Shown in pieces: positions 1 to 6,152 of a stretch of DNA of 11,128 nt. Source of the stretch: an uncultured Clostridia bacterium (GTDB lineage: Bacteria > Bacillota > Clostridia > Oscillospirales > Ruminococcaceae); assembly GCA_945933905.1 (NCBI GenBank), contig CAMEQX010000018.1:1-11128 (forward strand), given 5' to 3'. Below the pieces are notes generated by a model. The model ran no database searches, was not told the DNA's origin, and was given only the letters and a program-made list of their open reading frames with translations. Position 1 is the stretch's first letter; each line of letters begins with the position of its first letter. The translations under genes and the position numbers were made by a program.

Positions 1-1
1 A

Positions 2-2692
2 ATTATCAAATCTATCTTCGGAACCTATTCGTCAAGAGAATTGAAAAGAATTGAGCCTATAAAACAAGCCGTTCTTGACCTCGAGCCGAAATATCAGGCA
101 ATGTCCGATAAAGAGCTTAAGGCGCAGACTCCTCTCCTCAAGGAAAGGCTCGCTAACGGCGAAACCCTCGACGATATCCTTCCCGACGCTTTCGCCGTGT
201 GCAGAGAAGCGTCAAGCAGAGTTATCGGTATCAAGCACTATCCCGTGCAGATTATCGGCGGTATCGTTCTTCATCAGGGACGTATTGCCGAGATGAGAAC
301 AGGCGAGGGCAAAACCTTTGTTGCCACGCTTCCCGCTTATCTTAACGCGCTCTCCGGAAAGGGCGTCCATATCGTTACCGTCAACGACTACCTCGCAAAA
401 CGCGACAGCGAGTGGATGTCAAAGGTTCACCGCTTCCTCGGACTGACGGTCGGGCTTATCACTCACGAGCTCGACAACGACCAGCGCCGCGCCGCTTATG
501 CCTGCGACATCACCTACGCTACCAACAACGAGCTCGGCTTCGACTATCTGCGCGACAATATGTGCATCTACAAGAAAGACCTCGTTCAGCGTGAACCGAA
601 TTTCGCGGTTGTCGATGAGGTTGACTCTATCTTAATCGATGAGGCGAGAACTCCCCTTATCATTTCGGGTCGCGGCGACAATTCCTCGGATTTGTACGAG
701 AAAGCCGATAAATTCGCCAAAACCCTCACCAAAAACGTTGTCGCTGAGGTTGACACAAAGGAAGAATATGACGACAAGTTTGACGGGGACTATCTCGTTG
801 ACGAGAAGGCGAAAACCTGTAACCTCCTCCCCAACGGCGTGGCGAAGGCTGAGAAATATTTCGGCGTGGAGAATCTTATGGACCCCGAAAATGTCACGCT
901 GCTTCACCACATCAATCAGGCTATCCGTGCAAACGGTATTATGAAACGCGACGTTGACTACGTTGTTCGGCCGGGTGAAAAGGGTAATGACGAGGTTGTT
1001 ATCGTTGATGAATTCACCGGTCGTCTGATGTTCGGAAGACGCTATAATCAGGGTCTTCATCAGGCTATCGAAGCAAAGGAAGGCGTTAAGGTTAACCACG
1101 AGAGCAAAACCCTCGCTACCATTACCTTCCAGAACTTCTTCAGACTGTACAAAAAGCTCTCGGGTATGACGGGTACCGCGATGACCGAGGAGGACGAATT
1201 CAGGCAGATTTACTCGCTTGACGTTATCGAAATCCCCACAAACAAGCCCGTTATCCGTATCGATAACCACGACAAGATTTACAAGAACATCAAGGGCAAG
1301 CTCAACGCGGTTTGCGAGCAGGTTGAGGAGTGCCACAAAAAAGGTCAGCCCGTGCTTGTCGGCACCGTCACCATCGAAAAGTCCGAGCAGCTTTCAAAGC
1401 TTCTCAAGGCGCGCGGTATCAAGCACGAGGTTCTCAATGCGAAAAACCACGAGCGTGAGGCGGAAATTGTCGCTCAGGCGGGCAAGAAAAACGCCGTTAC
1501 AATCGCCACAAATATGGCGGGACGCGGTACGGATATCAAGCTCGGCGGTAACGCGGAATATCTCGCGCTTGCCGAGATGAGAAAGCTTGGCTATTCCGAG
1601 CAGCTTATTCAGGAAGCAACCGGCTTTGCGGAGACAGATGATGAGGAAATCATCGCCGCAAGAGAGAAATATCAGGAGCTCAACAAGAGCTTTGAGGAGA
1701 AAATCGCGCCCGAGGCTGAAGAGGTTCGCGCGGCAGGCGGTCTTTATATCATCGGTACAGAGCGCCACGAGTCAAGACGTATCGACAACCAGCTTCGCGG
1801 TCGTGCGGGACGTCAGGGCGACCCCGGCGAGAGCTGCTTCTTCATCTCAATGGAAGACGATTTGATGAGACTGTTTGGCGGCGAGAAGGTTCAGCGCTTG
1901 ATGGAAACGATGAATTTCGACGAGGACGTTCCGATTGCCGCAGGCTTCCTCTCTCGCGCTATCGAAAGCGCGCAGATGAAGATTGAGGGCAACAACTTCG
2001 CTATGCGTAAGCACGTTCTCGATTATGACGACGTTATGTCGCAGATGCGCCAGACCATTTACTCGCAGAGAAGAAAGGTGCTTGACGGAGAGGATATCCG
2101 CGAGAATATTATTCAGATGATGAATCAGGATATCGCGGAAAACGTCAAAACCTACTGCTCGGACGATATCGCGGACAACTGGAATCTTGACGGGCTTCGC
2201 GCGCATTATTTCAATCTGTATCTTATGGAAACAGATTTGCGCTACACCACGGACGAGCTCAACGATATCAGTCAGAAGGACGTCATCGCGTTTATTCAAA
2301 AGCGCGGAAATCTGATGTACGAGCTCAGAGAGAAGGAACTTGGCTCGGAGAATATGCGCGAGGTTGAGCGCGTGTGCCTCCTCAAAACCGTTGATAAGTA
2401 CTGGATGGACCACATCGACGCTATGGACGAGCTCAAAAACGGTATCGGTCTGCGCGGCTACGCTCAGAGAAATCCCGTTGAGGAATATCGTTTCGAGGGC
2501 TTTAATATGTTCGACGAGATGATTGCCGCTATCCGCGAGGAAACCGTGAAGCTTGCGCTTACCATTCCCATTCGCGTAAACGCCGCTCCTCAGCGCGAAC
2601 AGGTTTTGAAGCCCGACGCGCCGAACGCGGGGGCAAAGGTTCCCTATCGCTCGGAGAAACGCGCTGCGAAAAAGTCTAAGAATAAGAAATAA
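2..2692 (+). CDS. secA: SecA preprotein translocase ATPase (5' end outside the window)
   Basis: SecA is the cytoplasmic ATPase that pushes unfolded secretory proteins through SecYEG. The frame is open from base 2 and reads [13 protein letters not shown] before the TTG at 41. That stretch matches the usual SecA N-terminus, so the TTG is an internal Leu and only a few residues are missing. Seen in order (numbering from that TTG codon): Walker A GEGKT at 88-92, Walker B-like DEVD at 192-195, the crosslinking domain, the second helicase half with [13 protein letters not shown] and [13 protein letters not shown], and the helical scaffold with [12 protein letters not shown]. About 896 residues are visible. 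The tail is Lys/Arg-rich, ends in SKNKK and has no cysteine, so the SEC-C zinc motif found in many SecA proteins is absent. The stop is TAA, followed after 6 bases by a terminator. Identification is very secure; the exact start lies off-window. Confidence 0.97.
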   Translation: MIKSIFGTYSSRELKRIEPIKQAVLDLEPKYQAMSDKELKAQTPLLKERLANGETLDDILPDAFAVCREASSRVIGIKHYPVQIIGGIVLHQGRIAEMRTGEGKTFVATLPAYLNALSGKGVHIVTVNDYLAKRDSEWMSKVHRFLGLTVGLITHELDNDQRRAAYACDITYATNNELGFDYLRDNMCIYKKDLVQREPNFAVVDEVDSILIDEARTPLIISGRGDNSSDLYEKADKFAKTLTKNVVAEVDTKEEYDDKFDGDYLVDEKAKTCNLLPNGVAKAEKYFGVENLMDPENVTLLHHINQAIRANGIMKRDVDYVVRPGEKGNDEVVIVDEFTGRLMFGRRYNQGLHQAIEAKEGVKVNHESKTLATITFQNFFRLYKKLSGMTGTAMTEEDEFRQIYSLDVIEIPTNKPVIRIDNHDKIYKNIKGKLNAVCEQVEECHKKGQPVLVGTVTIEKSEQLSKLLKARGIKHEVLNAKNHEREAEIVAQAGKKNAVTIATNMAGRGTDIKLGGNAEYLALAEMRKLGYSEQLIQEATGFAETDDEEIIAAREKYQELNKSFEEKIAPEAEEVRAAGGLYIIGTERHESRRIDNQLRGRAGRQGDPGESCFFISMEDDLMRLFGGEKVQRLMETMNFDEDVPIAAGFLSRAIESAQMKIEGNNFAMRKHVLDYDDVMSQMRQTIYSQRRKVLDGEDIRENIIQMMNQDIAENVKTYCSDDIADNWNLDGLRAHYFNLYLMETDLRYTTDELNDISQKDVIAFIQKRGNLMYELREKELGSENMREVERVCLLKTVDKYWMDHIDAMDELKNGIGLRGYAQRNPVEEYRFEGFNMFDEMIAAIREETVKLALTIPIRVNAAPQREQVLKPDAPNAGAKVPYRSEKRAAKKSKNKK

Positions 2693-2698
2693 TCAAAA

Positions 2699-2728
2699 CT
2701 GCCGTGCTTAAAACACGGCAGATTTTTT
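2699..2728 (+). terminator. Intrinsic terminator of secA
   Basis: A perfect 8-bp stem (CTGCCGTG at 2699-2706 with CACGGCAG at 2714-2721) encloses a 7-base loop and is followed by ATTTTTTG. It lies 6 bases after the secA stop codon, which is the expected form and place of a Rho-independent terminator reading rightward. Confidence 0.92.
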
Positions 2729-2732
2729 GCAT

Positions 2733-2760
2733 AAAAAAACTCCGCGGATAATCCACGGAG
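2733..2760 (-). terminator. Intrinsic terminator of the ylxM-ffh-rpsP-khpA operon
   Basis: Read on the minus strand, CTCCGTGGA (2760-2752) pairs with TCCGCGGAG (2748-2740) through a 3-base loop, with one G-U wobble, and is followed by seven T (2739-2733). On the plus strand the same position would be a C-A mismatch with no long T run after it, so the hairpin is oriented for leftward transcripts. It sits 17 bases past the khpA stop and just beyond the secA terminator. Confidence 0.9.
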
Positions 2761-2777
2761 CTTTTGTTTTCCGAAAA

Positions 2778-3014
2778 TCAGTCGATTTCAACGGAAATCT
2801 TCTCGTTTACGCGAACAGCGCCCGCACGCATTACGGTACGGATGGACTTTGCAATTCTGCCCTGTTTGCCGATTACTCTGCCCATATCATCTGCGCCAAC
2901 GTGGAGGTGATATACCACAACGTCTTCCTCGTTCGGAGCGTCAACAGTTACCTCAACAGCGCTCTTGTCCTCGACAAGTGCAGTCGCGATTGTGATAAGA
3001 AGTTCTTTTAACAT
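2778..3014 (-). CDS. khpA: KhpA, single KH-domain RNA-binding protein (YlqC family)
   Basis: This 78-residue protein is essentially one KH domain. The RNA-binding loop GKQG (GxxG, residues 49-52) lies in GRVIGKQGRIAKSIR. KhpA proteins bind many RNAs, usually together with KhpB/Jag (EloR), and affect cell elongation and division in Gram-positive bacteria; the partner gene is not in this window. It is the last gene of the leftward operon, 78 bases after rpsP, the usual rpsP-khpA neighbourhood in Firmicutes. The ATG at 3014 is preceded by GGAAGGGA at 6 bases spacing, a moderate Shine-Dalgarno site that can fold into a small hairpin. An intrinsic terminator follows the gene. Confidence 0.93.
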   Translation of the reverse strand: MLKELLITIATALVEDKSAVEVTVDAPNEEDVVVYHLHVGADDMGRVIGKQGRIAKSIRTVMRAGAVRVNEKISVEID

Positions 3015-3020
3015 AGTTTT

Positions 3021-3032
3021 TCCCTTCCGGGA
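3021..3032 (-). promoter_or_regulatory. Small hairpin overlapping the khpA ribosome binding site
   Basis: In the minus-strand transcript UCCC-GGAA-GGGA forms a 4-bp stem closed by a GNRA-type tetraloop. The GGAAGGGA that serves as the khpA Shine-Dalgarno site makes up the loop and 3' arm. Such a hairpin could lower khpA translation, but the stem is short and its function is inferred only. Confidence 0.35.
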
Positions 3033-3042
3033 GACAGCGCTC

Positions 3043-3064
3043 GGTGAACGTCAAATAATTCACC
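3043..3064. repeat. Inverted repeat in the rpsP-khpA spacer
   Basis: GGTGAA (3043-3048) and TTCACC (3059-3064) form a perfect 6-bp dyad around a 10-base loop between the rpsP stop and the khpA start. No T run follows on either strand, so it is not an intrinsic terminator. It may be an RNA stem for processing or stability of the message, or chance. The rest of the 78-base spacer is A-rich in the transcript and shows no promoter. Confidence 0.4.
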
Positions 3065-3092
3065 ATAGAAACTTTTCCCTTTTTGTTTTTGC

Positions 3093-3323
3093 TTAGCCCT
3101 TAAGCAGACGCTTAACGGTATCGGTAGGCTGTGCGCCCTTCTTAATCCAGTCCTCAGCCTTTTCCTTGTCGATGTTTACTACTGCGGGTTCTTTTGTGGG
3201 GTCATAGTATCCGATTTCCTCGATAAAACGACCGTCACGGGGCGAACGAGAGTCAGCAACAACTACGCGATAGAACGGAGCCTTCTTTGCGCCCATTCTT
3301 CTCAGTCTGATTTTTACTGCCAT
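3093..3323 (-). CDS. rpsP: 30S ribosomal protein S16
   Basis: S16 is a small-subunit protein that binds 16S rRNA and helps 30S assembly. The 76-residue product starts [19 protein letters not shown] and contains [23 protein letters not shown], both hallmarks of bS16, and has the usual length of the family. The frame extends upstream to an ATG at 3356, but the ATG at 3323 is chosen because the homologous start MAVKIRL lies there and GAAAGGAG sits directly upstream at good spacing; the extra upstream residues would be encoded by this Shine-Dalgarno region. It lies between the Imm17-like gene and khpA, with a 116-base structured spacer in front of it. Confidence 0.97.
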   Translation of the reverse strand: MAVKIRLRRMGAKKAPFYRVVVADSRSPRDGRFIEEIGYYDPTKEPAVVNIDKEKAEDWIKKGAQPTDTVKRLLKG

Positions 3324-3360
3324 TGTATTTTCTCCTTTCAGATTTGATATATTCATCTAG

Positions 3361-3436
3361 GTGTAAATAATTACACAATGAAATCATATCAGCTTCGCCT
3401 TTTCAGGCATTGTATTTCAATGCGTTTTACGCAATG
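3361..3436 (-). repeat. Cluster of short hairpins in the leader before rpsP
   Basis: The 116-base gap between the Imm17-like gene and rpsP holds four short dyads: GTGTAA/TTACAC with a 4-base loop (3361-3376); GCCT-GAAA-AGGC in the transcript, a GNRA-capped stem (3397-3408); GCATTG/CAATGC with a 5-base loop (3407-3423); and CAATGCG/CGCAATG with one mismatch (3418-3436). The last three share bases, so they are alternative folds. None is followed by a U run, so no terminator is visible. I see no good sigma-A promoter in the gap. The stretch could be a processing or stability element, or an S16-related leader; no known riboswitch or ribosomal-protein leader is recognised. Confidence 0.45.
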
Positions 3437-3439
3437 AGT

Positions 3440-3646
3440 TCATCTTACAATAACGCCGTAGATTATTCCTACGATTATTATGAACAACCCCAGCACAATG
3501 TAGAATATCCGAGCGCCGTTTCTTCCGAAAATCTGCACGAACGGAGCCGCTCTCCTTGACGCGAAAAACCAGTCCCAATCAAGTATCGCGCACAGAATGC
3601 TGTATATTCCCGACACAACTAAGATGATTGTCAAAAGAATGTGCAT
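3440..3646 (-). CDS. Small two-helix membrane protein, Imm17-like
   Basis: The 68-residue product has a hydrophobic helix at about 3-21, the motif DWDWFF (23-28), a basic segment with FGRNGARIFY (40-49), and a second helix at about 46-66. The two-helix plan with WFF and GR..ARIFY recalls the Imm17 family (immunity protein 17), first defined beside polymorphic toxins; this assignment is from memory of the family pattern. Both ends may lie on the same side of the membrane. The ATG lies 12 bases past the ffh stop, with GGGAG in the gap, so it is co-transcribed and possibly translationally coupled with ffh. No toxin gene is nearby, which argues against a simple immunity role. Gene reality is likely; function is unknown. 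Confidence 0.7.
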   Translation of the reverse strand: MHILLTIILVVSGIYSILCAILDWDWFFASRRAAPFVQIFGRNGARIFYIVLGLFIIIVGIIYGVIVR

Positions 3647-3658
3647 AGGCTCTCCCTA

Positions 3659-5014
3659 TCACATTCCCGGAAATCCGCCGCCCATATTCATCGGAAATTT
3701 CGGCAGACGGCGCTTTTTGCCCTTGCCCGCAAAGCCCATCTGCTTCATCATCTTCTGCATCTGCTCGAACTGGCGGAGAAGCTGGTTTACCTCCTCAACC
3801 GACGTTCCCGAGCCCGCAGCAATTCTGCGCTTTCTCTTCGCGTCAATTATCGACGGCTTTTCGCGCTCGCGCTTGGTCATTGACGTGATAATCGCCTTTG
3901 TGTGAGGCATTTTCTTCTCGTCAATGTCCTCGTCCTTCACCTTGCCCGCAACGCCCGGTATCATATTCAGCAGATTTTTGATGCTGCCCATCTTTTCAAT
4001 CTGCACAAACTGCGCGTAAAGGTCGTTTAAGTCAAACTTGTTTTCTTCAAGTCTTTTGACAGTTTTTTCCGCTTCCTTCTCGTCAAACGAAGCCTTTGCC
4101 TTGTCGATAAGCGTCAAGACATCGCCCATTCCGAGAATTCTTGACGCCATTCTGTCGGGGTGGAACGGCTCGATATCGTCCGCTTTTTCACCGATACCCG
4201 CGAATTTTATCGGCTTTCCTGTAATCGCGAGAACCGTTAAAGCAGCACCGCCTCTTGTGTCACCGTCAAGCTTTGTGAGGATAACGCCCGTGATGTCGAG
4301 CGCGTCGTTGAAGCTCTGCGCTACGTTTACCGCGTCTTGTCCCGTCATCGAGTCAACAACGAGCAAAATCTCGTTTGGAGCGGTCTCGGACTTGATGTTT
4401 TTCAGCTCGTCCATCAGCGTTTCGTCTATGTGCAGACGTCCCGCAGTATCGAGCAGTACCGTGTCGAAGCCTTGGTCCTTCGCGAATTTAACGCCGTGCT
4501 TGGCGATTTCCACGGGGTTGCCCTGTCCTTCTTCAAAAACGTGCGCGCCGACTTTTTCGCCGACAATCTTCAACTGGTCAATCGCCGCGGGACGATAAAC
4601 GTCGCAGGCAACCAAAAGTGGTCTGCGGTTTTGTCCCATCAGCCACTTTGCGAGCTTCGCGCAGTGGGTGGTTTTACCGGCACCCTGAAGTCCGCACATC
4701 ATTATTATGCACGGCGGTTTTGACGGAAAATCAAGCTTCGCGGTCGTGTTGCCCATAAGCTCGATAAGCTCCGTGCGCACGATATCGATAACCTGCTGCG
4801 CGAGCGTGAGGCTTTCCATAACCTTCGCTCCAAGCGCCTTTTCGCTCACTTTATTCACGAAATCCTTCGCGACTTTAAAGCTCACGTCCGCGTCAAGAAG
4901 CGCCATTCTTACCTCGCGCATCGCGTCCTTTATGTCCTTTTCGGTGAGCTTTCCGTGACCTTTCAGCTTACCGAAAACAGCGTTCAATTTTGACGACAAT
5001 CCCTCAAAAGCCAC
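3659..5014 (-). CDS. ffh: Signal recognition particle protein Ffh (SRP54)
   Basis: Ffh binds signal sequences emerging from the ribosome together with 4.5S/scRNA and hands the complex to FtsY at the membrane. The 451-residue protein has the N domain (MAFEGLSSKL onward), the G domain with P-loop GLQGAGKTT (108-116), DTAGR (189-193), GQDAVN (225-230) and TKLD (247-250), then the M domain with the RNA-binding region near RIAAGSGTSVEEVNQLLRQF (398-417) and a Met-rich tail ending GGGFPGM. Start is GTG at 5014, giving the family N-terminus MAFEGL, with AAGGGGG 7 bases upstream. It begins 12 bases after ylxM. Length is typical and all key motifs are intact. Confidence 0.97.
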   Translation of the reverse strand: MAFEGLSSKLNAVFGKLKGHGKLTEKDIKDAMREVRMALLDADVSFKVAKDFVNKVSEKALGAKVMESLTLAQQVIDIVRTELIELMGNTTAKLDFPSKPPCIIMMCGLQGAGKTTHCAKLAKWLMGQNRRPLLVACDVYRPAAIDQLKIVGEKVGAHVFEEGQGNPVEIAKHGVKFAKDQGFDTVLLDTAGRLHIDETLMDELKNIKSETAPNEILLVVDSMTGQDAVNVAQSFNDALDITGVILTKLDGDTRGGAALTVLAITGKPIKFAGIGEKADDIEPFHPDRMASRILGMGDVLTLIDKAKASFDEKEAEKTVKRLEENKFDLNDLYAQFVQIEKMGSIKNLLNMIPGVAGKVKDEDIDEKKMPHTKAIITSMTKREREKPSIIDAKRKRRIAAGSGTSVEEVNQLLRQFEQMQKMMKQMGFAGKGKKRRLPKFPMNMGGGFPGM

Positions 5015-5026
5015 AACAAAGCCCCC

Positions 5027-5368
5027 TTACATCGATTTTTCGATTTCTTCCAAAAGCGCCGAAAGTTCCCCGAAGCGCTCGTCGGGATAATCCCCGCAAA
5101 GCCGCTCGGAAAGCGCTCTCGCTTCGCTCAATCTCTTTTTGTTGGCAAGGAGCCGCTTTGCGTTCCCGAGAACATTCTCCAGCTCCAGCAGCCGCTTCTC
5201 GCCGTTTTTCTGCGCTTCGTTCACCGACTGCCGCGAAATTCCGCCCATTTCCTCGGCGATTTCCGACAGCGACAAATCCGAATTGTACTTCAAATCAAGT
5301 GCTTCACGCTGGTTTTTTGAGAGCAATTCTCCGTAAATATCAAGCAAAAGCACCAAATTTCCGTCCAT
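5027..5368 (-). CDS. ylxM: YlxM-like helix-turn-helix protein of the SRP operon
   Basis: This 113-residue protein resembles the sigma-70 region-4-like YlxM/p13 family, which sits just before ffh in Firmicutes and is thought to modulate the SRP pathway. Visible features are LSKNQREALDLKYNSDLSLSEIAEEMG (about 16-42), an HTH-type segment, then the diagnostic ISRQSVNEAQKNGEKRLLELE and a charged C-terminal helical region. Start is ATG at 5368 with AGGAG 5 bases upstream. It is the first gene after the leftward sigma-A promoter and ends 12 bases before the GTG of ffh. DNA or RNA binding has not been clearly shown for the family, so regulation is inferred. Confidence 0.9.
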   Translation of the reverse strand: MDGNLVLLLDIYGELLSKNQREALDLKYNSDLSLSEIAEEMGGISRQSVNEAQKNGEKRLLELENVLGNAKRLLANKKRLSEARALSERLCGDYPDERFGELSALLEEIEKSM

Positions 5369-5378
5369 ACGCGCTCCT

Positions 5379-5402
5379 GTGTAAATACTTTTATCCTTAC
5401 AC
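5379..5402. repeat. GTGTAA/TTACAC dyad between the leftward promoter and ylxM
   Basis: GTGTAA (5379-5384) and TTACAC (5397-5402) form an exact dyad with a 12-base centre, starting about 5 bases after the predicted transcription start and ending next to the AGGAG of ylxM. It could be an operator for a dimeric regulator, or a weak hairpin next to the ribosome binding site. The same arms occur at 3361-3376 with a 4-base centre, and one arm recurs at 5516-5521. Confidence 0.4.
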
Positions 5403-5413
5403 CAACAAAGGTT

Positions 5414-5442
5414 ATTATAACAGATATTTTTCCGTTTGTCAA
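5414..5442 (-). promoter_or_regulatory. Consensus sigma-A promoter of the ylxM-ffh operon
   Basis: On the minus strand TTGACA (5442-5437) and TATAAT (5419-5414) are both perfect and are separated by exactly 17 bases; the -10 is preceded by TGT. Predicted start of transcription is near 5407, giving a leader of about 40 bases before the ylxM ATG. This is an unusually strong promoter on sequence grounds, fitting an SRP and ribosomal protein operon. Confidence 0.92.
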
Positions 5443-5473
5443 GAGGAATTTTCGGATTTTTTTCAAAAAGTGC

Positions 5474-5502
5474 TTAACAAACGCGATTTTTTATGTTATA
5501 AT
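5474..5502 (+). promoter_or_regulatory. Sigma-A promoter of the membrane protein-CPBP-lepA-hemW operon
   Basis: TTAACA (5474-5479) and TATAAT (5497-5502) are separated by 17 bases. The -35 differs from consensus at one base and the -10 is perfect. Predicted start is near 5509, giving a leader of about 27 bases. The two divergent -35 boxes are 31 bases apart with AT-rich tracts between them. The same boxes in mirror image form the leftward promoter. Confidence 0.88.
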
Positions 5503-5535
5503 AAGAATATATTTTGTGTAAATCAGGGTGAAAGT

Positions 5536-6150
5536 ATGTCTAAATTTAAATCAGCGTTTCTAAAATGCCTGCCGCTGCTTATCGTGCTGGTATCAACGGG
5601 AGTTTTTATCTTTGCTATCAAATTTGTTATCGGCATTTTCTATGAGCCGAAGGATACCGTTTACTATAAGGAAAACGGTGAGGAGAAATTTGTCGTTGTG
5701 CAGTGCTACCAAAATCCGTCAAGCCACTATTATCTTTTCTCGGGCGATTATGTTTATGACGAATCCAAGCACAAAAATGTCGCTTCGGAGCACGACAACG
5801 CTCACATCAAGGATAAGCCGCTTGCGATTTTTACCCTCAACGAAACGCCTGTGGTTATGGAGAAAACCGTGGTCAAGACGCTGATTTCAAACGGAAATCT
5901 CAACGCTTATCAATTCGGCGAGTTTGTCATTTATCGGCTGGAGGGCGAGTACGGCGTTTTCGCGCCGCTGCGTGAATATAAGGAAAGCGCCACAAAGCGC
6001 AAAAACGACCTCTATGTCGTGCGGCAGCTTCTCAAGGGTGAGCGATACAAGAGCTTTGATCTGCCGTCGTGGGAGACGGAAGCCGAGTTTCTCAAAAATC
6101 TCGAGGACCTTGAGTGGTATCTTACGGCGGAGTATAATGAGGATAACTGA
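5536..6150 (+). CDS. Unrecognised membrane-anchored protein, 204 residues
   Basis: I do not recognise a family. The N-terminus has basic residues (K3, K5, K10) followed by one long hydrophobic stretch at about 11-35, so a single N-in anchor or uncleaved signal is likely, with the remaining 170 residues outside the membrane. C11 precedes the hydrophobic stretch, so this is not a lipobox. The soluble part is rich in Tyr, Lys and Glu, with a YYKENGEEKFVVVQCY segment and a conspicuously acidic, aromatic end (EDLEWYLTAEYNEDN). Start: the frame is open far upstream, but that part is antisense to ylxM and ffh. ATG 5536 follows the promoter and has AGGGTGA 4 bases upstream. The stop is 2 bases before the CPBP protease gene, so the two are probably co-translated. 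Confidence 0.8.
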   Translation: MSKFKSAFLKCLPLLIVLVSTGVFIFAIKFVIGIFYEPKDTVYYKENGEEKFVVVQCYQNPSSHYYLFSGDYVYDESKHKNVASEHDNAHIKDKPLAIFTLNETPVVMEKTVVKTLISNGNLNAYQFGEFVIYRLEGEYGVFAPLREYKESATKRKNDLYVVRQLLKGERYKSFDLPSWETEAEFLKNLEDLEWYLTAEYNEDN

Positions 6151-6152
6151 GT

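Noticed and set aside
41..43. TTG as the start of secA
   Set aside because: The frame continues upstream to the window edge with residues matching the conserved SecA N-terminus, so this is an internal Leu codon.
632..1336. Long open frame antisense to secA (234 codons), and similar ones at 1847-2413
   Set aside because: They lie fully inside secA, show low-complexity shadow composition, have no ribosome binding site or promoter, and resemble no family.
2953..3066. Minus-strand small ORF of 37 codons beginning in the rpsP-khpA spacer and overlapping khpA in another frame
   Set aside because: It has a weak AGGGA nine bases before its ATG, but no family resemblance, and half of it is a shadow of khpA. 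A leader peptide cannot be excluded but is not supported.
3324..3356. Upstream ATG adding 11 residues to S16
   Set aside because: bS16 starts at MAVKIRL, and the GAAAGGAG ribosome binding site lies within the would-be extension.
3324..3439. Separate promoter for rpsP
   Set aside because: TTGAAA and TTTACA-like boxes occur, but none has a -10 box at 16-18 bases.
3440..3646. Imm17-like gene as part of a toxin-immunity locus
   Set aside because: No toxin, Rhs, WXG or secretion-associated gene is nearby; the neighbours are ffh and rpsP.
4990..5535. N-terminal extension of the membrane-anchored protein to 386 residues
   Set aside because: The extension is antisense to the start of ffh and all of ylxM and lies upstream of the predicted promoter. 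ATG 5536 has a Shine-Dalgarno and gives a sensible membrane anchor.
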